The translations under genes and the position numbers were made by a program. DNA of 64,000 nt from Bradyrhizobium cytisi (GTDB taxonomy: Bacteria > Pseudomonadota > Alphaproteobacteria > Rhizobiales > Xanthobacteraceae), in assembly GCF_008123515.1 (NCBI RefSeq), contig NZ_VSSR01000038.1:1-64000 (forward strand), given 5' to 3'. The notes under the pieces were generated by a model. That model was not told the DNA's origin. It saw nothing but the letters and a program-made list of their open reading frames with translations, and did not search any database. Shown here piece after piece: positions 42,643 to 52,100 of this stretch (positions are counted from its first letter, which is position 1; each line of letters opens with the position of its first letter).

Positions 42643-43830
42643 CTATGACGCGCGGTTGAGAAAGATCGGCAGCCCCCGCTTGTTGGCGTAGATGGGGCGG
42701 TAGCGCTCCGTGTTGTACGTGCTGGCGACGTCCAATTTGCGGGGGCCGAGCTTGGCGTCAGGGATGGGCACCAGGTCGTAGCGGCCCTCTACCAGCGCCG
42801 ACATAAGGCCGGTCTTGCCTTCCAGGATGGCATCGTATGCCATGTTACCGAAAGTCAGGGCCACAAGCTTGTCGATAAAGTCCGGATCGCCCGATCGCAG
42901 GTCGTAGGTGAGATCAGAGACGATGGTCTCCTCGCCGGCGCGCAGCTTGATCTCGTCGGCAAGCACTTCGGCCACGCTCGTCCTCTTTCGGTGACCGTAG
43001 GCGTCAGGCTCGCCGTATTCCTGCAGCCTGAAGCCCTCCCACTCGGCACCTTCGCTGAGAACGATCAGCGCGTAGTTGCTTGGGTTCGCACGCTTCTCCT
43101 CGATGAGCAGTTGGATCAGTTTGTCGAGGTTGACCTTGTACTCCGGTATGACGCACCGTATCGAGGTCACGTACGCGGTGTAGAGAGCTGTAAATCCGGC
43201 ATCGCGACCAAAGATGCGGAAAATGCCAATTCGCTCGTGTGAGCCGACAGTGGTGCGCTGCCGCTGGATTGCATCGCTGGCGCGGGTGATCGCGGTCGAG
43301 AAGCCGATGCAGTATTCGGTGTTGCGGACGTCGTTATCCATCGTCTTCGGGATGGCGATAATCTTGACGCCGAGCCCGTTGAGCTTGTCCGCATAGCTGA
43401 GTGTGTCGTCGCCGCCGATGGCGATGAGGTGCTCGATGCCCAGCCTGGAGAGGTTCGCCAATACCTGGCCGGTGAGATCCCAAGTCTTGGTTGCGATGCC
43501 GCTCTTGGTACTCTCCGAGACTGGAAGGTCTTCGCCAGCGAGATGATCGGGCAGTTTCTTCATTTTGGAGGGATTGGTGCGGCTCGAGTGCAGCACGGTG
43601 CCGCCGCGTCGGTCGATGATGCGCGTGTTTTCGCGGTTGAGCGGGATAAGGTAGTGCGATTTGCTGGCGGGGGCGTCGAGGTCAAGGTGCGTGAGGGCTT
43701 CCCAACCGCGGCGCAGACCGACGACCTCAATGTCGTCCTCGCTGCCGCGATAGGTCACGGTCTTGATGATCGCGTTGAGGCCGGGGACGTCGCCACCGCC
43801 AGTGAGAATGCCTATGCGTTTCCTCGCCAC
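42643..43830 (-). CDS. 6-phosphofructokinase, probably PPi-dependent
   Basis: A 395-residue phosphofructokinase. GTG 43830 is the start, with GGAGG eight bases upstream, giving the N-terminus VARKRIGILTGGGDVPGLNA. The phosphoryl-donor site reads GGDDT (ATP enzymes have GGDGS) and the substrate loop reads PKTMDND (ATP enzymes have PGT). Asp and Lys in these two places mark pyrophosphate-dependent enzymes. It interconverts fructose 6-phosphate and fructose 1,6-bisphosphate, reversibly when PPi is used. The adjacent upstream gene makes a fructose-bisphosphate aldolase/phosphatase, so the pair controls the same step. Confidence 0.85.
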   Translation of the reverse strand: MARKRIGILTGGGDVPGLNAIIKTVTYRGSEDDIEVVGLRRGWEALTHLDLDAPASKSHYLIPLNRENTRIIDRRGGTVLHSSRTNPSKMKKLPDHLAGEDLPVSESTKSGIATKTWDLTGQVLANLSRLGIEHLIAIGGDDTLSYADKLNGLGVKIIAIPKTMDNDVRNTEYCIGFSTAITRASDAIQRQRTTVGSHERIGIFRIFGRDAGFTALYTAYVTSIRCVIPEYKVNLDKLIQLLIEEKRANPSNYALIVLSEGAEWEGFRLQEYGEPDAYGHRKRTSVAEVLADEIKLRAGEETIVSDLTYDLRSGDPDFIDKLVALTFGNMAYDAILEGKTGLMSALVEGRYDLVPIPDAKLGPRKLDVASTYNTERYRPIYANKRGLPIFLNRAS

Positions 43831-43879
43831 ACCTACCTCCCAGTATTGGCATGTCAATAGCGCCCGCGTCGCACGTTCT

Positions 43880-45025
43880 CTACTCGGCCGCTTCCGGTTT
43901 GCGCTCCCCGCGCAGCCGAAAACGCTTCAGCAGTGCGGACACGGTGTCGCGGAAGCCGCCATACTCCAGCTCGGAATAGGGCAGCATCGCGGCGCCAGAC
44001 CAGCCTTGGCTGCGCATCTCGATTGCCTTGCGCTGGGCGCGCCGGCGGACCTCGTCCCACGCCGGGTTGTCGAAGAAATCGGTATAGGACTCCGAAAAAC
44101 GGCCGTTCTTGTCGATCGAAAAGCCAGCGCAGGAGACAATTGGCAGGCAGTACATGCCTGTCACCGGTGTATTAAGTGGCACCGGCATGAGCGGCATCAC
44201 GTGCGAGCCGCGCGCATCGCCGCCTACGAAGTGCGCCTTCGCGAACGGCGAGACGATTTCTTCCGGCGCTGGGAAAATCCCTTGGTTCCTGACGATCGCG
44301 ACCGGATCGTCCTTGCCGGTGTACTTGCCTGCGATCGAGTGAAGACGCTGCGCCGAAACAGCGACGGCAACCTCGTCATACGTTCGGGAAACGATGCGAT
44401 CGATCCCAAAGCGCTCATTGTCGCGGAGCAGCGCGGCAATGTGGTAGCCGTCCGCGGGCGCGTCGAGTTCGATCACGCTGTCGCCAGCCGTGTGGTCCAT
44501 GTCGATGACATGAAAACGGAAACCCTTGATCATCGGAGGCAGCATCAGCCCGGCGCAGTACATGGGATCGGCAAAGGTGAGGTAGAGCGGCAGGTTGTAG
44601 GCGCCGGGGCCGCACTTGTCGGCGGCGAACACCATGAAGGACTCCGCGGGCCTCGAACCCGAGAGGCTGTGTTCGAAGCTGAGCTCCGCGACGCCCGGTC
44701 CGGCGCCGCGAACGTTTCCGGAAGGCGCGTCGACCAGAAGATCCTGGCCGGCGCCGTAGAGGCCAGAGTTTTTCGCAACCGCCGTGGCCGCAAGAAACGC
44801 CTTCCAGGCGAATTGATGTACCTCAGAGCTCCCCTCGCCCCGTGTGTGCGTCATGATGATCGCAATGTCGTCGCCGGTGTGGCAGATGAAACCGTCGATC
44901 AAGAGACCATTGCAGATCGCCTTCGCGACCTCGCCCTCGACAGCCGCCATCATGCGTGTAGACGGTTTCGTGTGCCCGCCGACGGAGCCAACGTCAGCCT
45001 TGATGACTGAAAGGGTGAGTCTCAT
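43880..45025 (-). CDS. Archaeal-type fructose-1,6-bisphosphate aldolase/phosphatase
   Basis: A 381-residue protein of the class V FBPase / FBPA-P family, bifunctional enzymes of archaea and some deep or thermophilic bacteria that make fructose 6-phosphate from triose phosphates. Signature segments are RLTLSVIKADVGSVGGHTKP at the N-terminus, ICHTGDDIAIIMTH (metal ligands), and AGKYTGKDDPVAIVRNQG with the Schiff-base lysine. ATG 45025 is placed after GGAGGG. It lies 49 bases upstream of the PPi-phosphofructokinase on the same strand. The family is uncommon in alphaproteobacteria. Confidence 0.87.
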   Translation of the reverse strand: MRLTLSVIKADVGSVGGHTKPSTRMMAAVEGEVAKAICNGLLIDGFICHTGDDIAIIMTHTRGEGSSEVHQFAWKAFLAATAVAKNSGLYGAGQDLLVDAPSGNVRGAGPGVAELSFEHSLSGSRPAESFMVFAADKCGPGAYNLPLYLTFADPMYCAGLMLPPMIKGFRFHVIDMDHTAGDSVIELDAPADGYHIAALLRDNERFGIDRIVSRTYDEVAVAVSAQRLHSIAGKYTGKDDPVAIVRNQGIFPAPEEIVSPFAKAHFVGGDARGSHVMPLMPVPLNTPVTGMYCLPIVSCAGFSIDKNGRFSESYTDFFDNPAWDEVRRRAQRKAIEMRSQGWSGAAMLPYSELEYGGFRDTVSALLKRFRLRGERKPEAAE

Positions 45026-45377
45026 GAGCATTCCCTCCGATCAGCGCAGCTCCGCGCCTCGGCGGTTGCTGCGCCGGGGCGACGGCGCTGCTCACTCGCG
45101 GAAAAGAACGTCTGATGTTCCGTTACGTTCCATACTGCCTTTCTTTCTCGAAAAGCTCGGGCTCATTCGGGTAGCCGGCATCATCGATCCACCGCAAATG
45201 TCCCGCTAGAAGCGATGCGCCCTCATTGGCTGCGGTGCACGAGTCCGGTGTTGGCCCGCAACGGACCTCCCGGCATCTCTGCTATTGCGCCGCTGTTGGG
45301 AGACAACGGGACACCAACGGTGATCTGCGCCGATTGCTTTCGTTTTTCACTCCCATTCTGGCGCCTGCAAGACGCGA

Positions 45378-45458
45378 CCGGCCGCGTCGGACGGACGCGG
45401 CCGGGTGTCTCTGTCGGGTGTCCCTGTCTCGCACAGGCGGATGATCGCCCGCCTGTGC
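45378..45458. repeat. Two hairpins flanking a 13-bp tandem repeat
   Basis: Hairpin one: CCGGCCGCGTC-ggacg-GACGCGGCCGG (45378-45404). Hairpin two: GCACAGGCGG-atgatcgc-CCGCCTGTGC (45431-45458), 14 bases beyond the stop of the sedolisin gene. Between them GGGTGTCTCTGTC and GGGTGTCCCTGTC repeat in tandem. There is no T run; hairpin two may still end or stabilise the sedolisin transcript. The rest of 45026-45377 holds no gene that I can support. Confidence 0.65.
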
Positions 45459-45471
45459 AAGCGCGGATCGG

Positions 45472-47121
45472 CTAGCTGGCCGGGCCGCCCTGAAGCGCTA
45501 CGAGAAGCTTGCCGCCATCCGGCACGCCCCAGCCGGTGCAGGCGTCCCATCCCGGGCCCGCCTTGTACTGTCCGCCGAGCAGACCGCCGGTGTCATTGTT
45601 GCCGACCGTGATGTCGCGCAGCACGCCGGCCGGGCCGAATTTGGAATAGAGCAGGGCGTTGAAATTGCCGGATCGTGCGCCGAGCGCGGCGTTGATCCGT
45701 GCGATCAGGCTTGCCCAGAGCGGTGCGGAGGCGCTGGTGCCGCCGACAATGCCGAGCTTGCCGCCCGACATCGTCAGATAGCCCGTTGCCGGATCGGCAT
45801 TGGCCGCAACGTCCGGAATTGCACGTCCGGCAAAATGCCTGGGATTGATCGACTTCGGCACGATGCCTTTCTGCCAGGCCGGGGCCGGCGTGATGTCGCT
45901 GACACCACCGCCGGTGCCGCTTCCCGGTCCGTCATTCCAGACCGCCTCGGTGATCTGCACCTGCTTCCTGGCGTTCGCACGCGCGTGCAAGGTCGTTCCG
46001 CCCACCGCGAGGACGTAAGGACTGGTCGCGGGGAAGTTCACGTGCGCCCGGCCGTCCTGCATCTGTGCTTCCGAGCCGTCGTCGCCGGTGGACACGCAGA
46101 ACGTGATGCCGAGATGGGCCGCCGCGAGGAAGCTATGGTTGCAATGGTCGATCGCAGCCGGTGACCAGATCACGCCGCTGTTGTTGAAGGCCTGGTTCTC
46201 GTCCCAGCCCCAGCTGATCGAGACGACGGAGGGGTCGTTGACGGAGTCGCTGACGACCTTGGCGAGGCAATCGACCAGACCCTTCTCGTCGAAGGTCGAG
46301 AAATAGGTGGCGATCTTGGCGCCGCCGCCGAGCGCGCCGGCGACATCGACGTCCAGCATCACCTCGCCGGTCGATTCCGGGTCGTCGGCCGGATTGGTCG
46401 AGACACCGTCGACCGCGATGACGGCGACCTCCGGCGCGGGAACGCCGATCTTGCTGAAATAGGCCGCGACATCGGGGGTCTCCACGCCGCCGCCGAATTC
46501 GAGCAGGCCGATGCATTGCTTGCTCGCGTCGATCTGGGGGAATTTGTAGATGGCGCCGAGCTCGGTCGGAACGAACCAGTGCCGCACCGAGCTTGCGAAA
46601 TCCGGCGCCGCGGCGCGTGCCGAATGGCGCGAGCGCCTGAGCACACGGTGGTTGTTCAACCCGAACACGCCGGTGATGGCATCGCCGACCTCGGCCGGGA
46701 TGTGCACCGGGCCGGTGCGGGCGTGGAAGTCGCCGAGATGCGGATGCGAATAATCGAACAGCGTGACGCCGAAGGCGTCGCTGACGTCGTCGACCGTGCC
46801 TGCGATTCCGAGCCGTGCGGCGGCGGGCTCGTTGCGGGTCACGACGAGCTTGTGCGCCTTGGCAAAATCCTCGATCGACTTGATGGCCTTGGGATCGGAG
46901 CCGTATTGGCTCTCGAGCTTGTCGCGCGTCATGTATTTGCGCGCCTTGGGGAGCTTGTCGTCCAGATCGGACAGATCAGGCAGATCGGCGGATCGCTTGA
47001 CGCCGAGCGTCAGCTCGATCCAGCGCTGGCCGTTGGTGCGGCGCATCGCCTTCGAGCCTGTCGGCAGTTGATGGACAGAGTTGGGAAGTTCGACCATGTG
47101 GGGTGTTGCACTAGGGGACAT
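45472..47121 (-). CDS. Sedolisin (S53) peptidase with pro-domain
   Basis: A 549-residue serine-carboxyl peptidase. An N-terminal kumamolisin-type pro-domain (RWIELTLGVKRSADLPDLSD; YMTRDKLESQYGSDPKAIKS) precedes the catalytic domain. The domain has the E/D pair STGEVMLDVDV, oxyanion Asp in SISWGWDEN, nucleophile GGTSASAP (Ser463) and the Ca site DITVGNNDT. No signal peptide is seen, unusual for an acid peptidase that works outside cells. AGGAGG precedes ATG 47121. A second sedolisin is at 54039. Confidence 0.9.
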   Translation of the reverse strand: MSPSATPHMVELPNSVHQLPTGSKAMRRTNGQRWIELTLGVKRSADLPDLSDLDDKLPKARKYMTRDKLESQYGSDPKAIKSIEDFAKAHKLVVTRNEPAAARLGIAGTVDDVSDAFGVTLFDYSHPHLGDFHARTGPVHIPAEVGDAITGVFGLNNHRVLRRSRHSARAAAPDFASSVRHWFVPTELGAIYKFPQIDASKQCIGLLEFGGGVETPDVAAYFSKIGVPAPEVAVIAVDGVSTNPADDPESTGEVMLDVDVAGALGGGAKIATYFSTFDEKGLVDCLAKVVSDSVNDPSVVSISWGWDENQAFNNSGVIWSPAAIDHCNHSFLAAAHLGITFCVSTGDDGSEAQMQDGRAHVNFPATSPYVLAVGGTTLHARANARKQVQITEAVWNDGPGSGTGGGVSDITPAPAWQKGIVPKSINPRHFAGRAIPDVAANADPATGYLTMSGGKLGIVGGTSASAPLWASLIARINAALGARSGNFNALLYSKFGPAGVLRDITVGNNDTGGLLGGQYKAGPGWDACTGWGVPDGGKLLVALQGGPAS

Positions 47122-47513
47122 AGTATTTCCTCCTTGTACGGGGTTGGCGCGCTGGAAAGCTGGAATTGCGATGGTGGGTGCTGTTTGTCCGAAACTGTTC
47201 AGGTGTTCGAAAATCAATTGTGGTGTGCCGGCAAGAAAATTGCCGATACGTCAGTGAACCAAACCTAAAATAGAAAAATGCCGGCAATGCATCCTAACAG
47301 CGGGGTGCCGCTGCGGCAAAGCCGATCACGCCGCGCGCCTCTCACAATCGCGTCAAAGCTTTGTCACGCGCGGCTGCGCCTCATGCCGAGGCCAGCGTTC
47401 TACTGTGCATGGGGTTGTTTTTGCGTTTTTGTGTCCCTCGCATTTCCGTGATGGAACCTAATGGCGGCTGAAGCGACTTATCCATGACGCGGGACGTAAC
47501 ATGCGAGGCCGTC
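47122..47513. other. Intergenic region upstream of the sedolisin and the small membrane protein
   Basis: Nothing but the divergent leaders of the two genes. An AT-rich segment at 47205-47285 is a likely promoter area. No gene is supported. Confidence 0.4.
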
Positions 47514-47654
47514 ATGGCAGAGAAGCATACCGCCGACCCGGCAGAGATCATGCGGGCAACTGGTCATCCTGAGCTGGAATATGCCGCCGGCTGGACCATC
47601 GCCGGTCTCATCACCATCGGCACCATCGTCGCCGCCTGGGTATTCGCGATCTAG
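47514..47654 (+). CDS. Small membrane protein, 46 residues
   Basis: The plus-strand frame from ATG 47514 reads MAEKHTADPAEIMRATGHPE, then AAGWTIAGLITIGTIVAAWV and stops at 47654. One membrane helix near the C-terminus, with a soluble polar N-terminus. GCGAGG lies eight bases upstream; an in-frame ATG at 47484 is an alternative. It converges on the dihydropyrimidinase gene. Function unknown. Confidence 0.5.
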   Translation: MAEKHTADPAEIMRATGHPELEYAAGWTIAGLITIGTIVAAWVFAI

Positions 47655-47675
47655 GCATCGCGTGTTGTGGCGCAG

Positions 47676-49130
47676 CTACGGCGTCACCGCACCGCGTGCG
47701 ACCGCGCGCGGGGCGGTCAGCTCCTTCCAGGTGGAATTCGCCACATGCACCGGTGAGAACGCCGGACGCTCGACATAGTGCCCGTCGCCCGCCTCGGCGC
47801 GGAGATCGCCATCCTTCCACACGATACGACCGCGCGAGAGCGTCGCGGCGGGCCCGCCGGCGCAGGCAAAGCCTTCGAACACATTGTAGTCGATCCGGCT
47901 CATCTGCCGCTTCGCGCTGATGGTCTTCGTCGCCTTGGGATCCCACACCACGATGTCGGCGTCTGAGCCGACGGCGACCGCGCCCTTGCGCGGATAGATG
48001 TTGAGGATGCGGGCGATATTCGCCGAGGTCACCGCGACGAATTCCTCCTTGGTCAGCCGCCCCGTCGCGACGCCCGCGGTCCATAGCAGCGCGAGGCGAT
48101 CTTCCAGGCCGCCGGTGCCGTTCGGGATCTTTCTGAAGTCTCCGAGGCCGAACCGCTTCTGCTCGGTGGTGAAGGCACAATGGTCGGTCGCGACCACCTG
48201 CAGCGAGCCGGACTGCAGGCCAGCCCAAAGACTATCCTGATGCGACTTGTCGCGGAACGGCGGCGACATCACGCGCTGCGCGGAATAATTCCAGTCCTTG
48301 CTCTGATATTCACGCTCATCGAGCAGCAGGTGCTGGATCAGCGGCTCGCCATAGACGCGTTTTCCCGCGGCCCGCGCTCGCGCGATCGCCTGATGCGCCT
48401 CGCGGCAGCTGGTGTGGACGATATAGACCGGCGTGCCGGTCATGTCCGCGATCATGATGGCGCGGTTGGTGGCTTCGCCCTCGACCTCCGGCGGTCGTGA
48501 ATAGGCGTGGCCCTCGGGGCCGGTGACGCCACGCGCGATCAGCGCCTCCTGCATCAGGGCAACGACGTCACCATTCTCCGCGTGCACGACCGGCATCGCG
48601 CCGAGATGGGCGCAGCGCGCGAACGAGTTGTAGAGCTCATCGTCGTTCACCATCAACGCGCCCTTGTAGGCCATGAAGTGCTTGAAGGTGTTGATGCCGT
48701 AGGTTTTGACCACGGTTGCCATCTCGTCATGGATCTGCTTCGACCATGACGTCACCGCCATGTGGAAGCCGTAGTCGGTCGCCGCCTTCTCGGATTTGTG
48801 GCGCCATTCCTGATAGGCCGCGAGCATCGACTGGCCGGGATCGGGCAGGCAGAAATCCACCACCATGGTGGTGCCGCCGCTCAGCGCCGCTTTGGTGCCG
48901 GACTCGAAATCATCCGCGGTAACCGTGCCCATGAACGGCATTTCGAGATGGGTGTGCGGATCGATCCCGCCCGGAATGACATAGGCGCCGCCGGCATCGA
49001 TGATCTCCGCCCCCGTTGGCGCCGCGATCGCTGCGTCGACCGCGACGATGGTGTCGCCCTCGATCAACACGTCCGCACGGCGCGAATGATCATGATTGAC
49101 GACAGTGCCGCCGCGGATGAGGAGGGACAT
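47676..49130 (-). CDS. hydA: Dihydropyrimidinase / D-hydantoinase
   Basis: A 484-residue cyclic amidohydrolase that opens dihydropyrimidine or hydantoin rings. Metal ligands: His59 and His61 in GIDPHTHLEMP; the lysine that is carbamylated is Lys156 in FMAYKGALM; further ligands in VHAENGD and VHTSC, and Asp in VATDHC. Length is normal. ATG 49130 has GGAG seven bases upstream. The neighbouring divergent operon encodes two amidohydrolases and a Rieske protein, so amide or ring-nitrogen catabolism is a theme here. Confidence 0.88.
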   Translation of the reverse strand: MSLLIRGGTVVNHDHSRRADVLIEGDTIVAVDAAIAAPTGAEIIDAGGAYVIPGGIDPHTHLEMPFMGTVTADDFESGTKAALSGGTTMVVDFCLPDPGQSMLAAYQEWRHKSEKAATDYGFHMAVTSWSKQIHDEMATVVKTYGINTFKHFMAYKGALMVNDDELYNSFARCAHLGAMPVVHAENGDVVALMQEALIARGVTGPEGHAYSRPPEVEGEATNRAIMIADMTGTPVYIVHTSCREAHQAIARARAAGKRVYGEPLIQHLLLDEREYQSKDWNYSAQRVMSPPFRDKSHQDSLWAGLQSGSLQVVATDHCAFTTEQKRFGLGDFRKIPNGTGGLEDRLALLWTAGVATGRLTKEEFVAVTSANIARILNIYPRKGAVAVGSDADIVVWDPKATKTISAKRQMSRIDYNVFEGFACAGGPAATLSRGRIVWKDGDLRAEAGDGHYVERPAFSPVHVANSTWKELTAPRAVARGAVTP

Positions 49131-49419
49131 GGGAACTCCGGAAGAGCAAAGAGGACGGTACGCAGCCGAAGCTAAGCGTGTCGGCTGCGATGCGATAGAC
49201 GAAATTTTAATCAGCCGCCGATCCCGCCACCGAGACCGCGATTGCGCTGGATGCATCGGCCCGACCTGATATCGCGCCTGCGAAATGCAACCGAGCCATG
49301 ACGGATCGCGCTGGTCTGCGCCCTTGCGCGTCGGCATAGGCCGGCGCACTCTGTGTGGGCGGCGCACAAAGAACGCCGCCAATAAGGCGTACGTACAAGA
49401 TCTTGGCGAGGAAGCATCC

Positions 49420-50481
49420 ATGTCGGTGACGCGGATCGACTGCGACATCCACCCGGCGGTTGGTGGCACGCGCACGACGCTGCTTCCTTATCTCAGTGAT
49501 CACTGGAAAGAGCAGGTGGTGAGCCGTGCTATCGACGGCCTCGACCTCACCTCCTATCCGCCGAGCATGCCGTTTTCTGGCCGCGCCGACTGGCGGCCGG
49601 CCAATGGCACGAAGCCGGGCTCTGATCTGGCGATGGTGCAGAAGGGCGCCTTCGACCAATTGGGCGCGAGCCATGCGATCCTCAACGTGCTCTACGGCGC
49701 GCAAGCCGTGTTCGATTCCTACATGGCGGCGGACTTCTGCAAGGCGATCAACGACTGGATTGCCGCCGAATGGCTATCGCGTGACCCGCGCCTGCGCGCC
49801 TCCATCGTGGTGCCGATGCAGGCGCCGGATCTCGCCATCGAAGAGATCGAGCGCCGCGCGAGCGACAATCGCTTCGTCTCCATCCTGGTGCTGGCGCAGG
49901 GCGAGACGCTGCTGGGGCGACGGCATTTCTGGCCGGTCTACCAGCTCGCCGAAAAGCACAAGCTGCCGCTCGCGATCCATGCCGGCACGCAATATCGGCA
50001 GGCGCCAAGCTCGGCTGGCTGGCCGTCGCACCGCTACGAATATTACTTCGTCGAAGCGCAGGCGTTTCAGGCGCAGATTCTGAGCTTGATCTATGAGGGC
50101 GTGTTCGGCAAATATCCGGACCTCAAGGTCGTGCTGATGGAATCCGGCGTGAGCTGGCTGCCGGCCTTCATGTGGCGCGCCAACAAGACCTGGCGCGGCG
50201 TGCGCGTCGAGGTGCCCTGGGTCGGGCGCGAGCCCGCCGCGATCGTCCGCGACAATTTTCGCGTCACCATGCAGCCGTTCGATGCGCCGGGCGATGCCAA
50301 AAGCGTCGAGGAGATCATCGACCAGATCGGCTCCGACAAGATGTTCCTGTTCGCGTCCGACTATCCACACTGGCAGTTCGACGGCGACGATCCGATACCG
50401 CCGAACCTGCCGAAGAGCATCATCGCAAAGATGTGCGTCGATAATCCGCTGGAGACATTTCCGCGGTTGTCGATCAACTAA
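49420..50481 (+). CDS. Amidohydrolase-2 family hydrolase
   Basis: A 353-residue metal-dependent hydrolase. The metal motif is RIDCDIHPAV, with D-x-H in place of the first H-x-H; further ligands are LAIHAGTQ and FASDYPHWQF. It resembles ACMSD/LigI-type decarboxylases-hydrolases of the amidohydrolase-2 family. ATG 49420 follows GGCGAGGAAG. The next gene is a paralogue 14 bases downstream, which suggests a heteromeric or sequential pair. Confidence 0.85.
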   Translation: MSVTRIDCDIHPAVGGTRTTLLPYLSDHWKEQVVSRAIDGLDLTSYPPSMPFSGRADWRPANGTKPGSDLAMVQKGAFDQLGASHAILNVLYGAQAVFDSYMAADFCKAINDWIAAEWLSRDPRLRASIVVPMQAPDLAIEEIERRASDNRFVSILVLAQGETLLGRRHFWPVYQLAEKHKLPLAIHAGTQYRQAPSSAGWPSHRYEYYFVEAQAFQAQILSLIYEGVFGKYPDLKVVLMESGVSWLPAFMWRANKTWRGVRVEVPWVGREPAAIVRDNFRVTMQPFDAPGDAKSVEEIIDQIGSDKMFLFASDYPHWQFDGDDPIPPNLPKSIIAKMCVDNPLETFPRLSIN

Positions 50482-50495
50482 TCCTGGAGGTTCGC

Positions 50496-51608
50496 ATGAG
50501 TGAAGTCATCGACCGTCCGCTGCGTGACGACGAGAAGCCCGCCGCGAGCCGGCTGCGCATCGTCGATTGCGACGTGCACCCGAGCCTGCATTCGCTCGAC
50601 GACCTCAACGAGTTCTTGCCGAAACGCTGGCAGCGGCATCTGAAGGAATATGGCAGCCATCTGCGCACGCCCTATCTGTTTACGACCCCCTATCCGCGGT
50701 CCTCGCCAATGATCGCGCGGCGCGATGCCTGGCCGCCGACCGGAGGGCCGCCCGGCTCCGACCTTGCTTTCATGCAGAAGCAGCATCTCGATCCGCTCGA
50801 TGTCGAGTTCGGGATCTTGCAGGTGCTCGATCTCTTCATCTTCTCGCAGCAGAACTTGGAATTCGGCGCGGCGATCCAGCGCGCCATCAACGATTGGCAG
50901 CTGGCGTTCTGGTCGCACAGGGATCCGCGCCTGAAGGCTTCGATCCTGGTCGGGCAGGACGGCACGGATCTCGCGATCGCCGAGATCGAGCGCTGCGCCA
51001 GAAGCGGCGAGTACATCCAGATCAACGTCTCGCCGCGCGCCAACGAGCCGCTCGGCCGCCGCCGCTACTGGCCGATCTATGAGCGCGCGCAGGCGCTGGA
51101 CCTGCCGCTCGGCATCCATGTCGGCGGCTATGGCGGCCACGCGCCGACAGGCGGCGGCTGGCCGTCCTATTATGTCGAGGAGCACCAGTCCAACGCGCAC
51201 ACCATCGCGGCGCAGCTTGCCAGCCTTGTCATTGAGGGTGTGCTGGAGCGGTTTCCAAAGCTGAAGATCGTCTTCATCGAGGGCGGCTTCGGCTGGATCC
51301 CGTCGGCGGTGTGGCGGATGGATCAGCATTTCGAGCGGTTCCGCAGCGAGGTGCCGCATCTCAAGCGCAAGCCGTCGGAATACGTCCGCGAGCACTTCTG
51401 GTTCACGACCCAGCCGATCGACGAGCCCGATGAGGCGCGGTATCTGCGCTCGCTGATCGAATGGGTCGGCGTCGATCGCCTCCTGTTCTCGTCGGACTAT
51501 CCGCACTGGGATTTCGACGATCCGCGCTTCGCCTTCAAGACACCGCTGACGGAGGCCGAGCGGACAAAGATCTTCAGCACCAATGCGCGTGCGGTCTACA
51601 AGTTCTGA
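50496..51608 (+). CDS. Amidohydrolase-2 family hydrolase, paralogue
   Basis: A 370-residue relative of the preceding protein. D-x-H motif RIVDCDVHPSLHS, ligands GIHVGGYGGH and FSSDYPHWDFDD. TGGAGG lies before ATG 50496. The two are about equal in size and share the motif layout, so a gene duplication that became a pair is likely. The substrate cannot be read; the Rieske gene that follows hints at an oxidative pathway. Confidence 0.85.
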   Translation: MSEVIDRPLRDDEKPAASRLRIVDCDVHPSLHSLDDLNEFLPKRWQRHLKEYGSHLRTPYLFTTPYPRSSPMIARRDAWPPTGGPPGSDLAFMQKQHLDPLDVEFGILQVLDLFIFSQQNLEFGAAIQRAINDWQLAFWSHRDPRLKASILVGQDGTDLAIAEIERCARSGEYIQINVSPRANEPLGRRRYWPIYERAQALDLPLGIHVGGYGGHAPTGGGWPSYYVEEHQSNAHTIAAQLASLVIEGVLERFPKLKIVFIEGGFGWIPSAVWRMDQHFERFRSEVPHLKRKPSEYVREHFWFTTQPIDEPDEARYLRSLIEWVGVDRLLFSSDYPHWDFDDPRFAFKTPLTEAERTKIFSTNARAVYKF

Positions 51609-51613
51609 TCAAC

Positions 51614-52027
51614 ATGGCCCGTCACATTGTCGCGCGAACGACCGAGATCCCGCCCGGCGGCAACAAGGTCGTCGACGTCGCGGGCCGCGATATCGTCGTG
51701 TTCCATGTCAATGGCGAGTTCTTTGCGCTGCTGAACCGCTGTCCGCATGAAGGCGCACCGCTGGAGAAGGCCGCTTGCGTGGCGCGGCTGACCTCGCCTG
51801 AGCCCGGCGTCTATGAGCGCTCTCGGGTCGGGGAGATGCTGCGCTGTCCCTGGCACGGCTGGGAATTCGACATGCGCAACGGCCAGTCCTGGTTCGATCC
51901 GAAGCGCGTCAGGATCCGGTCATATCCGGTCGCGGTGGAACGCGGCGACGAATTGCAGAAAGGCCCGTATGTCGCCGAGACGTTTCCGGTGCATGTCGAG
52001 GATAGTTATGTGATTGTCGAGGTCTGA
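51614..52027 (+). CDS. Rieske [2Fe-2S] ferredoxin-like protein
   Basis: A 137-residue Rieske protein: C43-P-H45 and C78-P-W-H81-G-W bind the cluster. No other domain, so it is a stand-alone electron carrier. It starts five bases after the preceding stop and belongs to the same operon. It could feed electrons to an oxygenase or act in the degradation pathway served by the two hydrolases. Confidence 0.85.
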   Translation: MARHIVARTTEIPPGGNKVVDVAGRDIVVFHVNGEFFALLNRCPHEGAPLEKAACVARLTSPEPGVYERSRVGEMLRCPWHGWEFDMRNGQSWFDPKRVRIRSYPVAVERGDELQKGPYVAETFPVHVEDSYVIVEV

Positions 52028-52100
52028 GCCGGCATTGCCGATTGAGATTCCACCGCAGGTGCGATATGGCTCTCGCGCTTTCTAAAGGCGGAGACGAGCT

